Source: Cadophora sp. MPI-SDFR-AT-0126
Taxonomy: Eukaryota > Ascomycota > Leotiomycetes > Helotiales > Ploettnerulaceae
DNA length: 64,000 bases
Direction: 5' to 3'
Assembly (NCBI GenBank): GCA_020747065.1
Contig: JAGMVK010000009.1
Location: forward strand, 248,001-312,000
Shown here: positions 10,931 to 22,889 of the stretch, one piece after another
Numbering within the stretch: position 1 is the first letter of the stretch
Layout: each line of letters begins with the position of its first letter
The notes under the pieces: generated by a model
What the model saw: the letters and a program-made list of their open reading frames with translations, nothing else
What the model was told of the DNA's origin: nothing
Databases searched by the model: none
Position numbers and translations under genes: made by a program

Positions 10931-13087
10931 TCATGAAACGTCGGGAAGGACGGTCTCGCCTTCTTGACCATCTTCGTCCTCGGCAAGCTGTTGGAGCAAG
11001 GTATCGATGTTCTCGTCCATGTGCTCAACCTCTGCACCAAGGCTGAGGGAGAGGAGTTTGCGATATTGATCTCCTTTCTCGCCCGCTCCAGCTTTGCTCA
11101 GAGCATCAGAGTATTTGGCGACGTTGATTTTGCGCTTATTTTCTTCTTCCTGGAGCATCTTTGCCAGCATGACTCTCTCGCCGATGTCGTCTTCTCCGCT
11201 TGACATATGTCCGTTGCTCTTCTGCTCTTCGTGTTGAGCGTAGGCTCGGAGTTGGAGCTTTTGTTGCTGCTCGATGATTCCGGTGACCTTCTTCTCCATG
11301 TAAGCGAGATTTTCAATTGATTGAGCAATCACATCTGGATTCTCTTTCTGGATGGCCATTTCGGCACTCATGACCTTGGTTGCTTCCAGTTCTTGCTTCG
11401 TGCTTGTCAAAATACGTCTTGCTTCTTTCTCTGAAGTCTCCTTCTCAATGAGCTCGTCATCGAAGGAGTTTGCCAGGCCTTGCAACTTCTCAAGCATCAT
11501 GGGAGCAATTCGAGACTCAATGGACATCGCAGCTTCGGATTCATGATGTGGCACAGCACGATTTGGTTCCTCTGGCATCTCCCAGACTGACCGAGATTCT
11601 GGCCCGTATGGTGAAGATGAACCTTGGTGATTTCGTTCTGATCTTCGATTTTCGTTCAAGTCTTGAATCAGTTCCTCGGCAGTAACCTTCTCTGCATTGG
11701 GCAGGCTAGGTGTAGCTCCTCGACCAAGCAGAGCTCTGACAGACTTCCGGGCCTTGTTCTTAGCAGCAATGTGGAGAGCCGTGTTGCCATTGATATCTCG
11801 TGCATCAATAATACGCTGAAAATGGTCTGGGTCGAGGACTTCCGACATCTTGTTGAGCAGAATATCCAAGTAATATCTGGCGCATTGATGCTTCTGACGA
11901 CTGATTGTCATGGCTGCTGCATGGTGAAGAGCGGTTGCCTGGCAGAAGTCAACACAATCGATGGTGTCAATCAAGTCTTTCACGACTGCTGGCATGGTCT
12001 GCTTATCCTGACAATTGGTGAACAAGACGCAGCGCATCAAAGGTGTCTCTCCCCGGATGTTTTGAGCGGTTGGATTGGCGTTAAATCTCCGCAACTCCTT
12101 CATGATCTCCACATCGCCCATAGCAGCAGCCCAATGAAGAGCAGTATGTCCATCAGAGTCAATAATCCAATCTGGCTGGAAGTTGATTGGTGGTTCGGGC
12201 TTGGGACCGCCATGGGGAAGCATGAAGTAATCCAGAAGTTCATCGGCATACAAAACATGATCCCGCTCAGTGGCACTTTGTAGCTGCTCCTCACGCTTGC
12301 GCTTGCGGTGGCCAGTATTTTGCTGGGACATGTCATATCGATCGTCTTCAGCCATGAACGAGGCAGATCCGACTGTCATATCATCCGCAATACTCTCGTT
12401 GTCCATCTGGGATATATCATCATAATCATCATGAATCATACGAGCGGGTGCGGCCACTGGTTCTAGCCCGTTAGTGCTGCTCTTTTCGACTTGACGCTTC
12501 TGAGCCTTACTTGTCGCAAATTTTGGGACAGCTGGATTTTTCTTCTGTGGTTTTGGCTTGGCTGTCGTATGTTTTGGGGCAGGTGGAGGGCTGATATTGC
12601 CGGGGGTAAACTCGAAAATGGTACGCAGTTTCTCGTAGACATTATTTCTTTGCGCCAGAGCTTCACCTTGTTCGAGAGGGACCCAAGTTCCTGTTACTGT
12701 TAGGCAGGAGCTCCAGGACATTGTGAAGGTCGAGCACACCTTGGTATTTGCCATATCCACCTTGAACCTTTTCGTGTGTCTCCTTTTGGACTTCGCGCTC
12801 GAGAATTCGGGTTCTGGCAGGCTTGTCGAAACCGGCGGCTTTCAAGATGTGCGTTGCATTGATCCAATCGTCACCTCGACGGCGCATAACTAGTCGCAGC
12901 TATCAGCAGATGCGCGGAAAACGTATAGCAATGTGACAACTCACCATGTTCCTTGAGGCCTTCTCCGAATTGAAATTCATAGACGGGGATCTAACGGGGT
13001 CAGCAATGCACCACCACTTCTCTACCACAAAGCGCATACGTTACTGTACGTCGCGGAGTAGACTCCTGGTCCAGCGGGTTTGACCAT
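10931..13087 (-). CDS. mbp1: APSES transcription factor, Mbp1/Res-type (MBF subunit)
   Basis: DNA-binding subunit of the MBF-like G1/S transcription complex. Four exons: 13087-13040, 12990-12945, 12889-12740, 12690-10931, giving 667 aa. Every junction keeps the phase. The APSES domain spans about residues 5-110: [50 protein letters not shown] low-complexity basic linker ([12 protein letters not shown]) leads to ankyrin repeats ([38 protein letters not shown]), then a coiled coil ([14 protein letters not shown]) and an acidic C-terminus. The small exons at the start of the APSES domain are common in this family. Nuclear location and binding to MCB-like boxes are inferred from the family. Confidence 0.93.
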
Positions 13088-13853
13088 CTTGACTGCTGCT
13101 GTGGTTTTGACAGAGGCAGAGGGAATCGAAGGCGGTCGACTCAAGTCGTCTTGGGGGATTGAGGCGCCAATTATCCGCGAGATTGAGTGAAAGCCGAGGG
13201 ACGCGTGGGACTCAAGAATAACGCGTCAAACGCGTCGGAAATGGAGAAGCGCACGCGATTGTGGAGCATGCAGAGCCAGGGCAAAGGTTTGGTGTGTCGA
13301 AATCGGTGTTCGTGGTGATTGTGGGAGTAGAGGTTCGTGTTCGACGAAAGAAGACGCGCCGTGGGAAGTGATCAAGCATGCGCGTAATCAGTCACATGAC
13401 TAGTACCCGAATTTGGAATGACTTCACCTTTGATCTTCCAGTGAATGCAAGTCTTGCCGAGGATTGCCAGATCGAGCCAACGCTGTTCCGAATCGGAGTC
13501 AAAATTAGACTCATAAGAAGAATTCCAGGTCGTCGTATCGTTACTTTCTGGAGTTCCTCATTCAGCGACGACAGGACCAGTGAAAATAGCTCGGAAATTC
13601 AAGCCCGAAACTTTCGGTGTTGGTCAACAAAGCTAGTCTGATAAGTCGGAGCAGTGAAAAAAATGCAGTGATTCGATCCGATTATGTATATATAAGCATT
13701 TCATGCACCGAACAATTACTTTCGAGGATGCCTAATGTCAACTTTCTCAAATTATACTTCCGTGACCACGACACAAAGGACATCAGAAGTACAGTTTTTC
13801 GAACTCAATATTCTGACGCTACATCTCTAGCGACAAATTCCAGCTCAGGAACT
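13088..13853. promoter_or_regulatory. Intergenic region between divergent genes
   Basis: About 770 bp between the Mbp1-like gene (minus) and a small conserved gene (plus), so it should hold both promoters. The 13088-13380 part is G/C-rich and contains several ACGCG cores near 13201-13231 (for example gggacgcgtggg, taacgcgtcaaacgcgtcgg). These are the core of MCB boxes that MBF itself binds, so autoregulation is possible. The sites are seen; regulation is inferred. Confidence 0.45.
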
Positions 13854-14351
13854 ATGTCATACTCGGCCTACCTCCTCATAACCATCGGCCTCCCACGAGA
13901 TCACCACTCCCTCTTCATTCAAACCTCTTTTCCTTCAAGAAGCGGTTACATCTATCAAGTATCGGGAAACATCCAGACCGGGATGTTCTTTAATCAGAAA
14001 TCGGCCCCTCTACCATCAGAAGAGTCGGATTTTATTTCCATGACACAAATCGGCAGTGTCAGAGCTGACGAGTTCGAGATTGGGACTGTCAGGGACGTGG
14101 TGGAAAGTGTGGGGGTGCCGAAGAAGCAATTCGATGGATCAGAGAGACTGTTTCCACAGGAGCCGTTGAGAAGATGTCAGGAGTGGATGACGGAAGTCGT
14201 TGAGAAGCTGAGCGAGGAAGGTATCTTGGAAAGACCCCATGCTTCTCAATGTGTAGAAAATGAAACTATAGTCGCGACTATCATTGTAGGCATAGCAGAA
14301 GCCACTGTGTCAATTTTCACCTATGAATTTCCGAGTTCAGTCCACTCCTGA
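13854..14351 (+). CDS. Conserved small fungal protein of unknown function
   Basis: A 165-aa open frame starting at MSYSAYLLITIG. The core (about residues 1-125) looks like a small protein common in ascomycetes: a beta-rich N-terminus (HHSLFIQT, GYIYQVSGNIQTGM), then a region ending PLRRCQEW, followed by a short amphipathic helix (MTEVVEKLSEEGILE). The tail after ILE (about 40 residues) is longer than I expect for this group and may reflect a missed intron or a shifted stop. An upstream in-frame extension to 13617 is present, but the ATG at 13854 fits the conserved start. Function unknown. Confidence 0.65.
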   Translation: MSYSAYLLITIGLPRDHHSLFIQTSFPSRSGYIYQVSGNIQTGMFFNQKSAPLPSEESDFISMTQIGSVRADEFEIGTVRDVVESVGVPKKQFDGSERLFPQEPLRRCQEWMTEVVEKLSEEGILERPHASQCVENETIVATIIVGIAEATVSIFTYEFPSSVHS

Positions 14352-15320
14352 TAGTCCTCTCCAACTCGTCGCCTAAGAAGAACATACACCACCTCAACGC
14401 CACATGGGCATGCTGTAGAGCTCCGAGATTTTGTGATAGAGATAGCGAATCCTAGACTGTAGTGAGACAGACAGACTGCTCTTGACTCAGCACAGACGTG
14501 GAGCAGGCAAGGTACAGGACGTTCGAAGATGAGGGCGTGGTTCTCGTGCCTACACTCGCCCCAGGACTCATCGTCGATACGGGATGACCGAGCCTAATGC
14601 TATGGAATGTGATAATGGAGGGTCCTAAGATAGCGAACGAAAGTATCATGATTCGAAGCTCGCCTGGAAGCCTTTACAAAGGGCTGAAGGTTGTCTCCAT
14701 GATTTAGAACTTAGGTTGGGAATCCATATTTTGTATCTGATGAGCCGGTATTAACCAAAACAAAATCCCCCCTTGCGCCGTGGGCTACATGCTCGAGAAC
14801 TTGACATTCAAGCCAAGATGTGCAGGGTTATCCTCATAGTAGCTTATATGATAATAAAAGAAGCTCTTCGAGGAGGGAAAGAGGTTGGTGTATAAGCGGG
14901 ACAGTGCTACAATTGGCTCGGCTCGCAAGCGCCAAGCAGGCTTAACTGCCATGAAGTTCTCCAAAACCTTCAAACCACATCCATCTTCGACACAGCATGC
15001 CCGCGGGCGTCTGCATCTATAAAATCACAAAGCGCAAAAACCTTTAGGTACACTACTTATATTTCATTGACATTACGTCAGCGGAAGATTTTGTAGCAGC
15101 CGCACATGATTCTGAGCCTTGCCGCCTGCCGCCATTCAGAACGTCTCTAGACTGTCACATATCCTGTCTCGTTAAGTTGATTCACAGAACTAGATATATT
15201 GTATCATAAGTGCAGCAAGTTTAGACTCAGACCAAGAGACTTCCAGAAGATGATCTTTTACTGATGGCGGTACCAGACCAATCAACTTCGCTGTGCGCAT
15301 ATTTATAAATCGCTTACACC
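14352..15320. other. Intergenic, no supported gene
   Basis: About 1 kb with only weak short ORFs. A 17-nt stretch at 14621-14637 resembles a conserved segment of bacterial/organellar large-subunit rRNA (see findings). A TATA-like tatttataaat at about 15300 precedes the next gene closely. Confidence 0.4.
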
Positions 15321-16211
15321 ATGAGCGATGAAACATTCCACCCTTTTCCCAGGCTCCCAACGGAAATCAGGCTCAAGATCTGGCGTCTGCTTCTACCAGA
15401 CCGAGAAATCATTCATGTTACCAACGCCGACACAAATGGCTTTAAGCCACCAGGACCCATTCCCTTCAGGAGACGCAAGCACCTTATTGTACCTGAGAGG
15501 AAAGCACCCAATATCTTCCATGTTTGTGTTGAGAGTCGAGAAGTCTGCTTGGTAGAGTACAGACGCGGTTTTGAATCGGATGGTGGTGCTGAGGATGACG
15601 ATCTTCAATACGCCCATTTTCTGCTGGCTATGATGCATCGCTGGCGGGGCAAGAAAGGAGATTTGCCGCAGCGCGAGGTGTATTGGCGGCCAAGGGTTGA
15701 TGTCATTCTGGTTGACCAAGTTTATCCCACTCGAAAATATCTAACAGCAGCTTGCGTGTTGTTTGAATTTGAGGCGCCGCTTCGTGGGCTGCACTTGTAT
15801 GGGATACAGCACGTTATTCTTCGACCGGAATATTTCAATCAGCGTGATTGGGATCCCAGAACCTGCGGGTTTACGTGGGGGATGGAGACGGTATATATTG
15901 CTTTGGAGCGGAGGAGCGATGATACGCCTGAGTTCTGGGAGGAGCATCTTGCTTGGTTTGGCAGGTGGTGGTTGAAGGTCTGCAAGCCTTGGAGGGAGAC
16001 TGTTGGTGAGGATGCGCCGCTGGAGGAGAGAGTCCCGTTTCTACCCAAAGCGATTGGGCGATTTCGTGCAGTTGGGCAATTTCAAGGCGAGGAGGTGTTG
16101 ACAAGCAAACACTTGGATGAGGCGACAGAATGTGTGTTGGCTGGTGGGCCGCTTAGGCTAGAAGAAGCTGAGTGGATTCATACTAGCAGGTATAAAAGAA
16201 CCTGGTTTTAG
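15321..16211 (+). CDS. 2EXR domain-containing protein
   Basis: Intronless, 296 aa. Residues about 5-40 carry the 2EXR motif: FHPFPRLPTEIRLKIWRLLL, then PDREIIHV. The second conserved block is NIFHVCVESREVCLVEY. The rest is rich in Trp and Arg, with no signal peptide or membrane segment. It belongs to the same family as the protein at 3325-4266, but outside the 2EXR box they are clearly different, so they look like old members rather than a recent duplication. Function unknown. A TATA-like element lies only about 15-20 bp upstream of this ATG, which would be very close. The conserved motif begins right after it, so the ATG is kept. Confidence 0.85.
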   Translation: MSDETFHPFPRLPTEIRLKIWRLLLPDREIIHVTNADTNGFKPPGPIPFRRRKHLIVPERKAPNIFHVCVESREVCLVEYRRGFESDGGAEDDDLQYAHFLLAMMHRWRGKKGDLPQREVYWRPRVDVILVDQVYPTRKYLTAACVLFEFEAPLRGLHLYGIQHVILRPEYFNQRDWDPRTCGFTWGMETVYIALERRSDDTPEFWEEHLAWFGRWWLKVCKPWRETVGEDAPLEERVPFLPKAIGRFRAVGQFQGEEVLTSKHLDEATECVLAGGPLRLEEAEWIHTSRYKRTWF

Positions 16212-16983
16212 AAATGAGTTCATTGATCTGGTTTATGAAGGCATTGCAGCACTGTTATTCAAGGTATACTTCACTCAACCAATACCGCTGCCCAGGACGC
16301 TTTGCGACGCTCATGAACCAAATGGAAATGATGGCCAGAGTGCTTCGGCTCATTGTCCGTTGCACTGAATGGTCAAAACCTCCAAGCCCATAATATGAGG
16401 AGCTGAGCTTCTGGCCGTAAATGGAATCTCGGTTTCCACGTAGGGCGGGGTTGAGGGAATGCTTGGAGCTGAAATGAACATGTATTTTTATATTATGGGT
16501 GCCAATCCATACTTCCGAGACATGCTTCTTGACGAAGAAAGAGTCCTGGACCTCAAAGTGCCTTATGACTAAAGTTGAAACCTACTCTGCATAATTTCAA
16601 GCAAACAATTAACAACGGCACTTTGAATAGATAAGATGGACATTCAGTATTCTTTGCATTCTTTCAGTAGCGATTCACAGCTTTGACAGTTGCAAACATG
16701 TCCCATTCACTGCTCACCACCAGGATCATGCATGGCATCATGAATGAAGCTTATCGCACAGCTTTCACGACTTCGCTTTGGCCACAGCTCCAAGAAAGTG
16801 CTCGGGTCTGGATGGAAATCATTGAACTCTTCAACCTCCGAGCTCACATTCTCGGCCTGGCATACTTCCTAGCCATCTGGTTCCGCTGGCAAATCTTCCA
16901 GTTCCGATTTTGATGCAATATGTAATCTGCAAAGTCCCAAACGCCACGCTAAAAAGAAACCTATGCCCCTTCCCATGCAGGCT
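16212..16983. other. Intergenic; one weak small ORF
   Basis: A 71-codon plus-strand ORF (16698-16913, MSHSLLTTRIMHG...) has a hydrophobic C-terminal stretch (ILGLAYFLAIWFRW) that could span a membrane. Nothing else supports it as a gene. The rest shows nothing recognisable. Confidence 0.3.
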
Positions 16984-18031
16984 TCACAAGTAATCCTTCT
17001 TCCGGCTCGTTCTCGTGTACTGGTTCAGGCGCCACTCAACATCACCATCCTTATTCTCCAGCGTTCCGCCTCTGATCTCGAAACAGCGCATCGTCATCCT
17101 TGGACCAACTTCCGCCAGCTCCACACTCTGGTATCCAGTCCTTACGAAGACGTGATGGCGGACCTCGATGCTATCTTCGATGTTCTTGAATGTGACGACT
17201 CTACTTCCGACTTTCGTTTTGTTGGTAATGGCTTCGCGAGGAGGGAAGATATGTTTAAGAATTCGGACTATGCGCAGACCGAGCTTGGATGTGAAGCCTT
17301 CGAAGATCAGATGTGGGTAGGACTCGCTGACTGTGCCTCGCGAGCTGTTTGGAATGTCGTGGCGTAGGACGACATTGTGGAGGGAGAAAGAGACTGTTGG
17401 GCCGTGTGGGAAGTGGGATAATGTCAGGGCTGTAGGAACACCTCTATGCTCATGCAGCAGGACGATATCGGAAAGACCTGATGCTTGTGCGGAGGAGACC
17501 AAGTTGGGCAGAATCAGATTTCCTCTGTTCAATCGTATGGATGTGGGGAGAAGCAGTCGAATTTCCTTTGCAAATGAAGAGAGTCTTGTTGAAGGATCTC
17601 GAGAGGTTGTGACGAGCACACGGGGATCCACGATTCCAGATAGTTGAGCATATTCATCATCCAAATCCAGTGCGTCGTTTGCGCTCAAATCTGCCTTGGA
17701 TTCATCGTACTTGTAATCCTCTCGTAACTTCTTGTCGTTCGCTATCGCGGGGTCCAAAGGTTTGCCTGTTGCTAATGAAGCTCGGAGCTTTGCTCGCTTT
17801 TCTGCTATCTCTGCATCTCGAAGCGTGACTGCTCTTCGGTAGATATAGTCCTTCCTTTGGCGTTGTCGTTTTCTCTGTGGATTGTGTTAGCAAAGCTTCT
17901 ACAGCAAAGGCAGATTGCTTGAAGAATCGGTAAAACTGTCGATAAGTGCTCTTTTGATGCACATATCCTCTTTAACAAATAGAACGGCAAGTCTATTCCA
18001 GGACATGCAAACTTACAATTGCAGTATTCAT
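16984..18031 (-). CDS. imp4: U3 small nucleolar ribonucleoprotein IMP4 (Brix domain)
   Basis: Component of the U3 snoRNP/SSU processome, where Imp4 helps pair U3 with pre-18S rRNA in the nucleolus (known for the family). Two exons: a 15-nt first exon encoding MNTAI (18031-18017) and the main exon 17874-16984, giving 301 aa, close to yeast Imp4 (290). After the junction the basic start RKRQRQRKDYIYRRA matches IMP4 N-termini. The Brix domain runs from about 85 to 285: VLVTTSRDPSTRLSSFAKEI, DIVLLHEHRGVPTALTLSHFPHGPT, PHLIFEGFTSKLGLRI, FVRTGYQSVELAEVGPRM. It is divergent from UPF1 over 532 bp. Confidence 0.94.
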
Positions 18032-18563
18032 GATTGTGGTTGTGAATGGATGTCGGCGCAAAGAGAGAGGGCGGGCTGAAGAATATAAATTTCTGTACTA
18101 GCGTCATAAGTGCTTGGCATTGGACCCGCGCTAAGAAATGTACCTTGCACACTGTCGGCCACTGGCTCTCGAGCCTGCGATGCATGTCCATGCTTTCTTT
18201 GCCCATCCCACATCCACATTCTTTCTTCAATACGATACACCATATCACAACGAAGATCTACACATTTCCACGCTCTCGAACAGCGACAGCAGCCTCTGCA
18301 AGAAGCTGTCACTTCTCGATCCGCACAGAAATGACTTGAGAGCCTTTCGGCGTTTGTGACAACCTTACCTACCCTTCGCGCCACAAGGCTGCACAACAAA
18401 TCAAAAGGCAAGTCCTCTACCCTGCTGCGGAATTTTGGAGGGCACCAAGTTGCGGGGGCTAGCAATAATAAGCCTCACATACTTCCCCAGCTCCCTGACA
18501 TCCCGTGGGAGTATAAAAGCGCTGACTCTGTTCCCTTGACAGATACCGAGCACAACCTTCAAT
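18032..18563. promoter_or_regulatory. Shared IMP4/UPF1 intergenic promoter region
   Basis: 532 bp between the starts of two divergently transcribed housekeeping RNA genes. A TATA-like TATAAAAG lies at 18512-18519, about 45 bp before the UPF1 ATG. No matching box is obvious on the IMP4 side. Whether the two promoters are co-regulated cannot be seen from sequence. Confidence 0.5.
18512..18519 (+). promoter_or_regulatory. TATA-like box of UPF1
   Basis: TATAAAAG about 45 bp before the UPF1 start codon, within the shared IMP4/UPF1 intergenic region. Confidence 0.45.
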
Positions 18564-21500
18564 ATGGAAGGTGCTTTCACTCACCTCGGAAACCACCTCA
18601 TTTCAGACTCTGCCGCTGCAATCAATGCCGGCGCAGATGATCTCTCGAACATTGACCCAGATGAGACCCTTCTGTATGGATCATATGGGGGACGTGGTGG
18701 TCTAGGACCGACGAGACGCAGAAACGACGACGATGACAACGAGACCGAAGTCTTTGACGACGATGATGCTGAGAGTTTGGCAAGTGTGCCAGTGGATGGT
18801 ATGAAGAATCTGGGTTTGAGAGGCATTGAGGACGAGAAGGAACTCCCGGCTCATGCTTGCGCGTAAGTGCTTGTGGCAAATACAAAGATTTTCGAGTGCA
18901 CAAAAGGAGGCTAACATATTGAAGATATTGTGGAATCCACTCCCCAAGCTGTGTTGTCAAGTGCCTGGGATGTACAAAGTGGTTCTGCAGTGCCCGTGGC
19001 AATGCTACCTCCTCTCACATTGTCAACCATCTCGTCCGTGCCAGACATAAGGAAGTCCAGCTCCACCCACTTTCGACCTTGGGAGATACTGTACTCGAAT
19101 GCTACAACTGTGGTACAAAGAATGTTTTCCTCCTCGGTTTTATTCCCGCCAAATCCGATACCGTTGTGGTCCTTCTCTGCCGCCAGCCCTGCGCTTCTAC
19201 GCCATCCTCGAAGGATATGAGTTGGGATATTTCAAGATGGCAACCTCTTATCGAAGACCGATCATTCCTCCCCTGGCTTGTTTCTGTCCCAACCGACGCC
19301 GAGCAGTTACGCGCCAGACACCTTACACCTCCTATGATTGCGAAGCTGGAGGAAATGTGGAAGGACAACGCCAGTGCTACTATCCAAGATCTCGAGAAAG
19401 CTGCCGGAATAGATGATGATCCGGCCCCAGTTCTCCTCAAATACGACGATGCATATCAGTACCAAAATGTCTTCGGTCCCCTGGTCAAAATTGAAGCCGA
19501 CTACGATCGCAAGCTGAAGGAGGCACAGTCTGAGGACGGTTTGATCATTCGCTGGGACTATGGCCTGAACAACAAGCACTTGGCTAGCTTCGTTCTGCCA
19601 AAAATCGAGCTGGGAGACGTCAAACTTGCAGTTGGTGACGAGATGCGGCTCAAGTACAAGGGCGAGCTACGACCTGTCTGGGAAGGAGTTGGATATGTTG
19701 TCAAGATTCCCAATAACCAATCGGATGAGGTTACGATCGAGTTGCGCAAGGTTGGAAGTGACAAGTCGGTTCCTACGGAATGTACTCACAATTTCTCTGC
19801 CGACTACGTTTGGAAGGCCACTTCATATGACCGCATGCAATTCGCTATGAAGACTTTCGCCATCGACGAGATGAGTGTATCAGGTTATATTTTCCATAAG
19901 CTGCTCGGTCACGAAGTTGCTGCAGCTCCCATGAAGATCCAGATGCCCAAGAAGTTCAGCGTTCCAGGATTGCCAGAATTGAACAGCAGTCAGATCAATG
20001 CCGTCAAGAGCGTCTTGCAAAAGCCTTTAAGTTTGATCCAAGGACCACCAGGAACTGGCAAAACCGTCACCTCTGCAACTGTCATTTACCATTTGGCCAA
20101 GGTTAACGGAGGTCAAGTCCTTGTTTGCGCCCCTTCCAACGTTGCTGTCGACCAGCTGTGTGAGAGAATCCACCGTACCGGCTTGAAGGTCGTCCGTCTC
20201 ACCGCCAAGTCCCGCGAGGATGTTGAATCATCAGTTGGCTTCTTGTCCCTACACGAGCAGGTTCGCATGAACGACAGCAACCTTGAATTAACCAAGCTTT
20301 CTCAGTTGAAGAGCGAACTCGGCGAATTGTCCAGCCAGGATGAGAAGAAGTTCAAGACCTTGACCAGAGCTGCCGAACGTGAAATTCTCAGCAATGCCGA
20401 TGTGATCTGCTGCACTTGTGTTGGTGCTGGTGATCCTCGTCTTGCCAAGATGAAATTCCGAACTGTCCTCATTGACGAGTCTACTCAATCTGCCGAACCC
20501 GAATGTATGATCCCACTTGTCCTTGGATGTAAACAAGTTGTTCTTGTAGGAGATCATCAACAATTGGGCCCCGTCATTATGAACAAGAAGGCTGCCAAGG
20601 CTGGTCTCAATCAATCACTTTTCGAACGTCTTGTCATCCTTGGTCTGGCTCCTATCCGTCTCAATGTCCAGTATCGTATGCATCCTTGCCTTTCGGAATT
20701 CCCATCGAACATGTTCTACGAAGGCTCACTTCAAAACGGTGTTACTATGCAACAACGACTTCGACGTGACGTTGACTTCCCATGGCCGGTTGGCGATACT
20801 CCAATGATGTTTTGGTCCAACCTCGGCAATGAGGAAATCTCGGCTTCTGGAACCTCGTACCTTAATCGCACTGAAGCCTCGAACGTGGAGAAGATCGTTA
20901 CCCGCTTCTTCAAAGCTGGAGTTCAGCCCGCTGATATTGGTGTCATTACGCCTTACGAAGGTCAACGCAGCTATGTTGTCAGCTCCATGCAGAATACTGG
21001 TACATTCAAGAAGGAAAACTACAAGGAAATTGAAGTCGCCTCTGTGGACGCTTTCCAAGGTCGTGAAAAGGATTTCATTGTTCTTTCTTGCGTCAGATCC
21101 AACGACCACCAAGGTATCGGTTTCTTGAGTGATCCCCGTCGTCTCAACGTCGCTCTCACCCGTGCCAAATACGGTCTTGTCATTCTCGGCAATCCCAAGG
21201 TTCTCTCCAAGCACCCGTTGTGGCATTATCTTTTGCTCCATTTCAAAGAGCGCAATTGCCTGGTCGAAGGTCCGCTCTCGAACTTGCAAACTTCTCTTCT
21301 CCAGTTCAGCAGGCCAAAGTCTACTTACCGTGGTCCACAACGTTACCAGATGTCCCATGCCTCATTCAACGGCCGCTCTGGTACCAATGGAAAAGCGCCC
21401 CGCGACTTCAGCGATGCCGGCTCCATGATGGGTTACATTCCTGATGATGTCTCGTCCGTTCATTCGTCCGCCCTTGGTGGAGCTGGTCTCGGATCCGCTT

Positions 21501-21910
21501 ATCCTCAGATGTTCTCTCAGTTTACTCCCGAAACCTGGCCTGGTCTTGACCCCCGTGCTCGTCCCAATGGTCAGAAGGGTAGAGGTCGTGCTGCTGACAG
21601 TGTTGCTGGCGAGTCGATTGCTGCTAGCGAGCTTACAGATACTACCAACAGCATTCTTGACGGAAAGGGCATTGGACAAGGTGGCGTCAGCCTAGGTGGC
21701 TTGGATAGCACCCAGAAGCAGACCAGCTTGAGTCAATCAGATCGATTGAAGCGCTACGTCGAGTCTGGTGGTCGTATGGCCGACTACAAGACTGGTGACG
21801 CTGGCAGTATCTTCGGAGGCAGCTCCTTGCTGAGTGGTCGTCGGTTGGACGATGATGAGAAGAGTGTGTCTACTGCGTTTGCTAGTCAAGTTGGAGGTGG
21901 CTATGATTGA
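18564..21910 (+). CDS. upf1: Regulator of nonsense transcripts, ATP-dependent RNA helicase UPF1/NAM7
   Basis: Central SF1 helicase of nonsense-mediated mRNA decay, cytoplasmic, partner of UPF2. Two exons (18564-18862, 18925-21910; 62-nt intron with GCTAACAT branch site) give 1094 aa. After an acidic N-terminus comes the Cys/His-rich UPF2-binding domain (about 97-200): [47 protein letters not shown]. The helicase has Walker A GPPGTGKT at 473, motif II DEST at 617, QYRMHPCLS, and the late motifs [19 protein letters not shown] and [17 protein letters not shown]. The C-terminal tail is Gly/Ser-rich with several SQ/TQ sites, as in fungal UPF1, possible phosphorylation sites (inference). The intron splits the zinc-binding region and is needed to restore it. 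Confidence 0.97.
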
Positions 21911-22889
21911 TTGACTTCCGAGATGTCTGTATTTTACACGACATAGACCTTTGATGACCGAATCGGATTGCCCCAGATACATGGCGGACAGGATCGCCTG
22001 CCCTATCTATCGCCCAGCAACCTGGATCTCGTCGATCGATACATACGACTGACCACCGACCAACTGCCGCGGGTTGCTGCTACCTGCCACCTGTCATGCC
22101 TCGCATGGCTGGCATTTTGGCACAACCTAGGTACCATGCTACCAATGTTGGAGGACGCCAGATAGGAGGTGCGAGATTGTTTGTGGTGGATTGCTTTACT
22201 GGTGGAACTGAACTGAAAAGATGAATGCTGTTGCGTGCGCGAAGATGCTATCGAAAATCGGTGACGGGGTTGGAAGCACATGGCGCATTTGCGGATTGGG
22301 TGATGGAATTCTCTCGCGACTTTGTCAATCCCAGCTAGCTACATGTGTCAGATAGTACTGCTATTAGTCAATGCACAACCTTCTGTTGCCAAATTCTTTG
22401 ACTGATGACCCTGTGAGATGGACTGTCATCGATAAATTTCTAGGGATAATGTACATCTCGCAAAGTGTAGAATGTCCCTACGCAATCTTGCGTCACGACC
22501 ACCAGTTCCTTTGTAAAATAGTCCTGAGTATGAGTTAAGATATCAACAAAGCTGACTCAACACAGGTACCGAAGCCATCTCTGGACTTCTTCGAGTCAAA
22601 GAGCGACCTCAGTCCTTGTCAAACGTTTGAATCAAGCTTCAGAACCTGTTAGAAGACATGGCTAACAAGCTCTCGCTGGTCGCTTCTTTGAATCTCGTGT
22701 GACTATGACCACAAGCTCAACAATTCCAGAAGAACAACCACTCTTTGACATATTTTCTCATTATTCAGAACCTGGAAAAGACATCGCAATCATGAAACGC
22801 AAGTCTTCCTACTTAAGATCTCATGTCCAACCCAAAACAGCCACTCTACTTTACATCCCCAATAACCTCGCGCGCGCAGCAAAACCGAA
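21911..22889. other. Intergenic; 3' flank of UPF1
   Basis: About 1 kb with no supported gene. A 64-codon ORF (22699-22893) starts MTMTTSSTIPEEQPLF and overlaps the start of the next ORF by an ATGA. It might be a 5' exon or upstream ORF of that gene, but I could not find a clean intron. Confidence 0.35.

Noticed and set aside
3325..16211. Recent tandem duplication of the two 2EXR genes
   Set aside because: They share only the short 2EXR motif and differ elsewhere, are 11 kb apart and on opposite strands.
20726..21358. 210-codon antisense ORF inside UPF1
   Set aside because: Shadow of a strongly biased coding sequence on the other strand.
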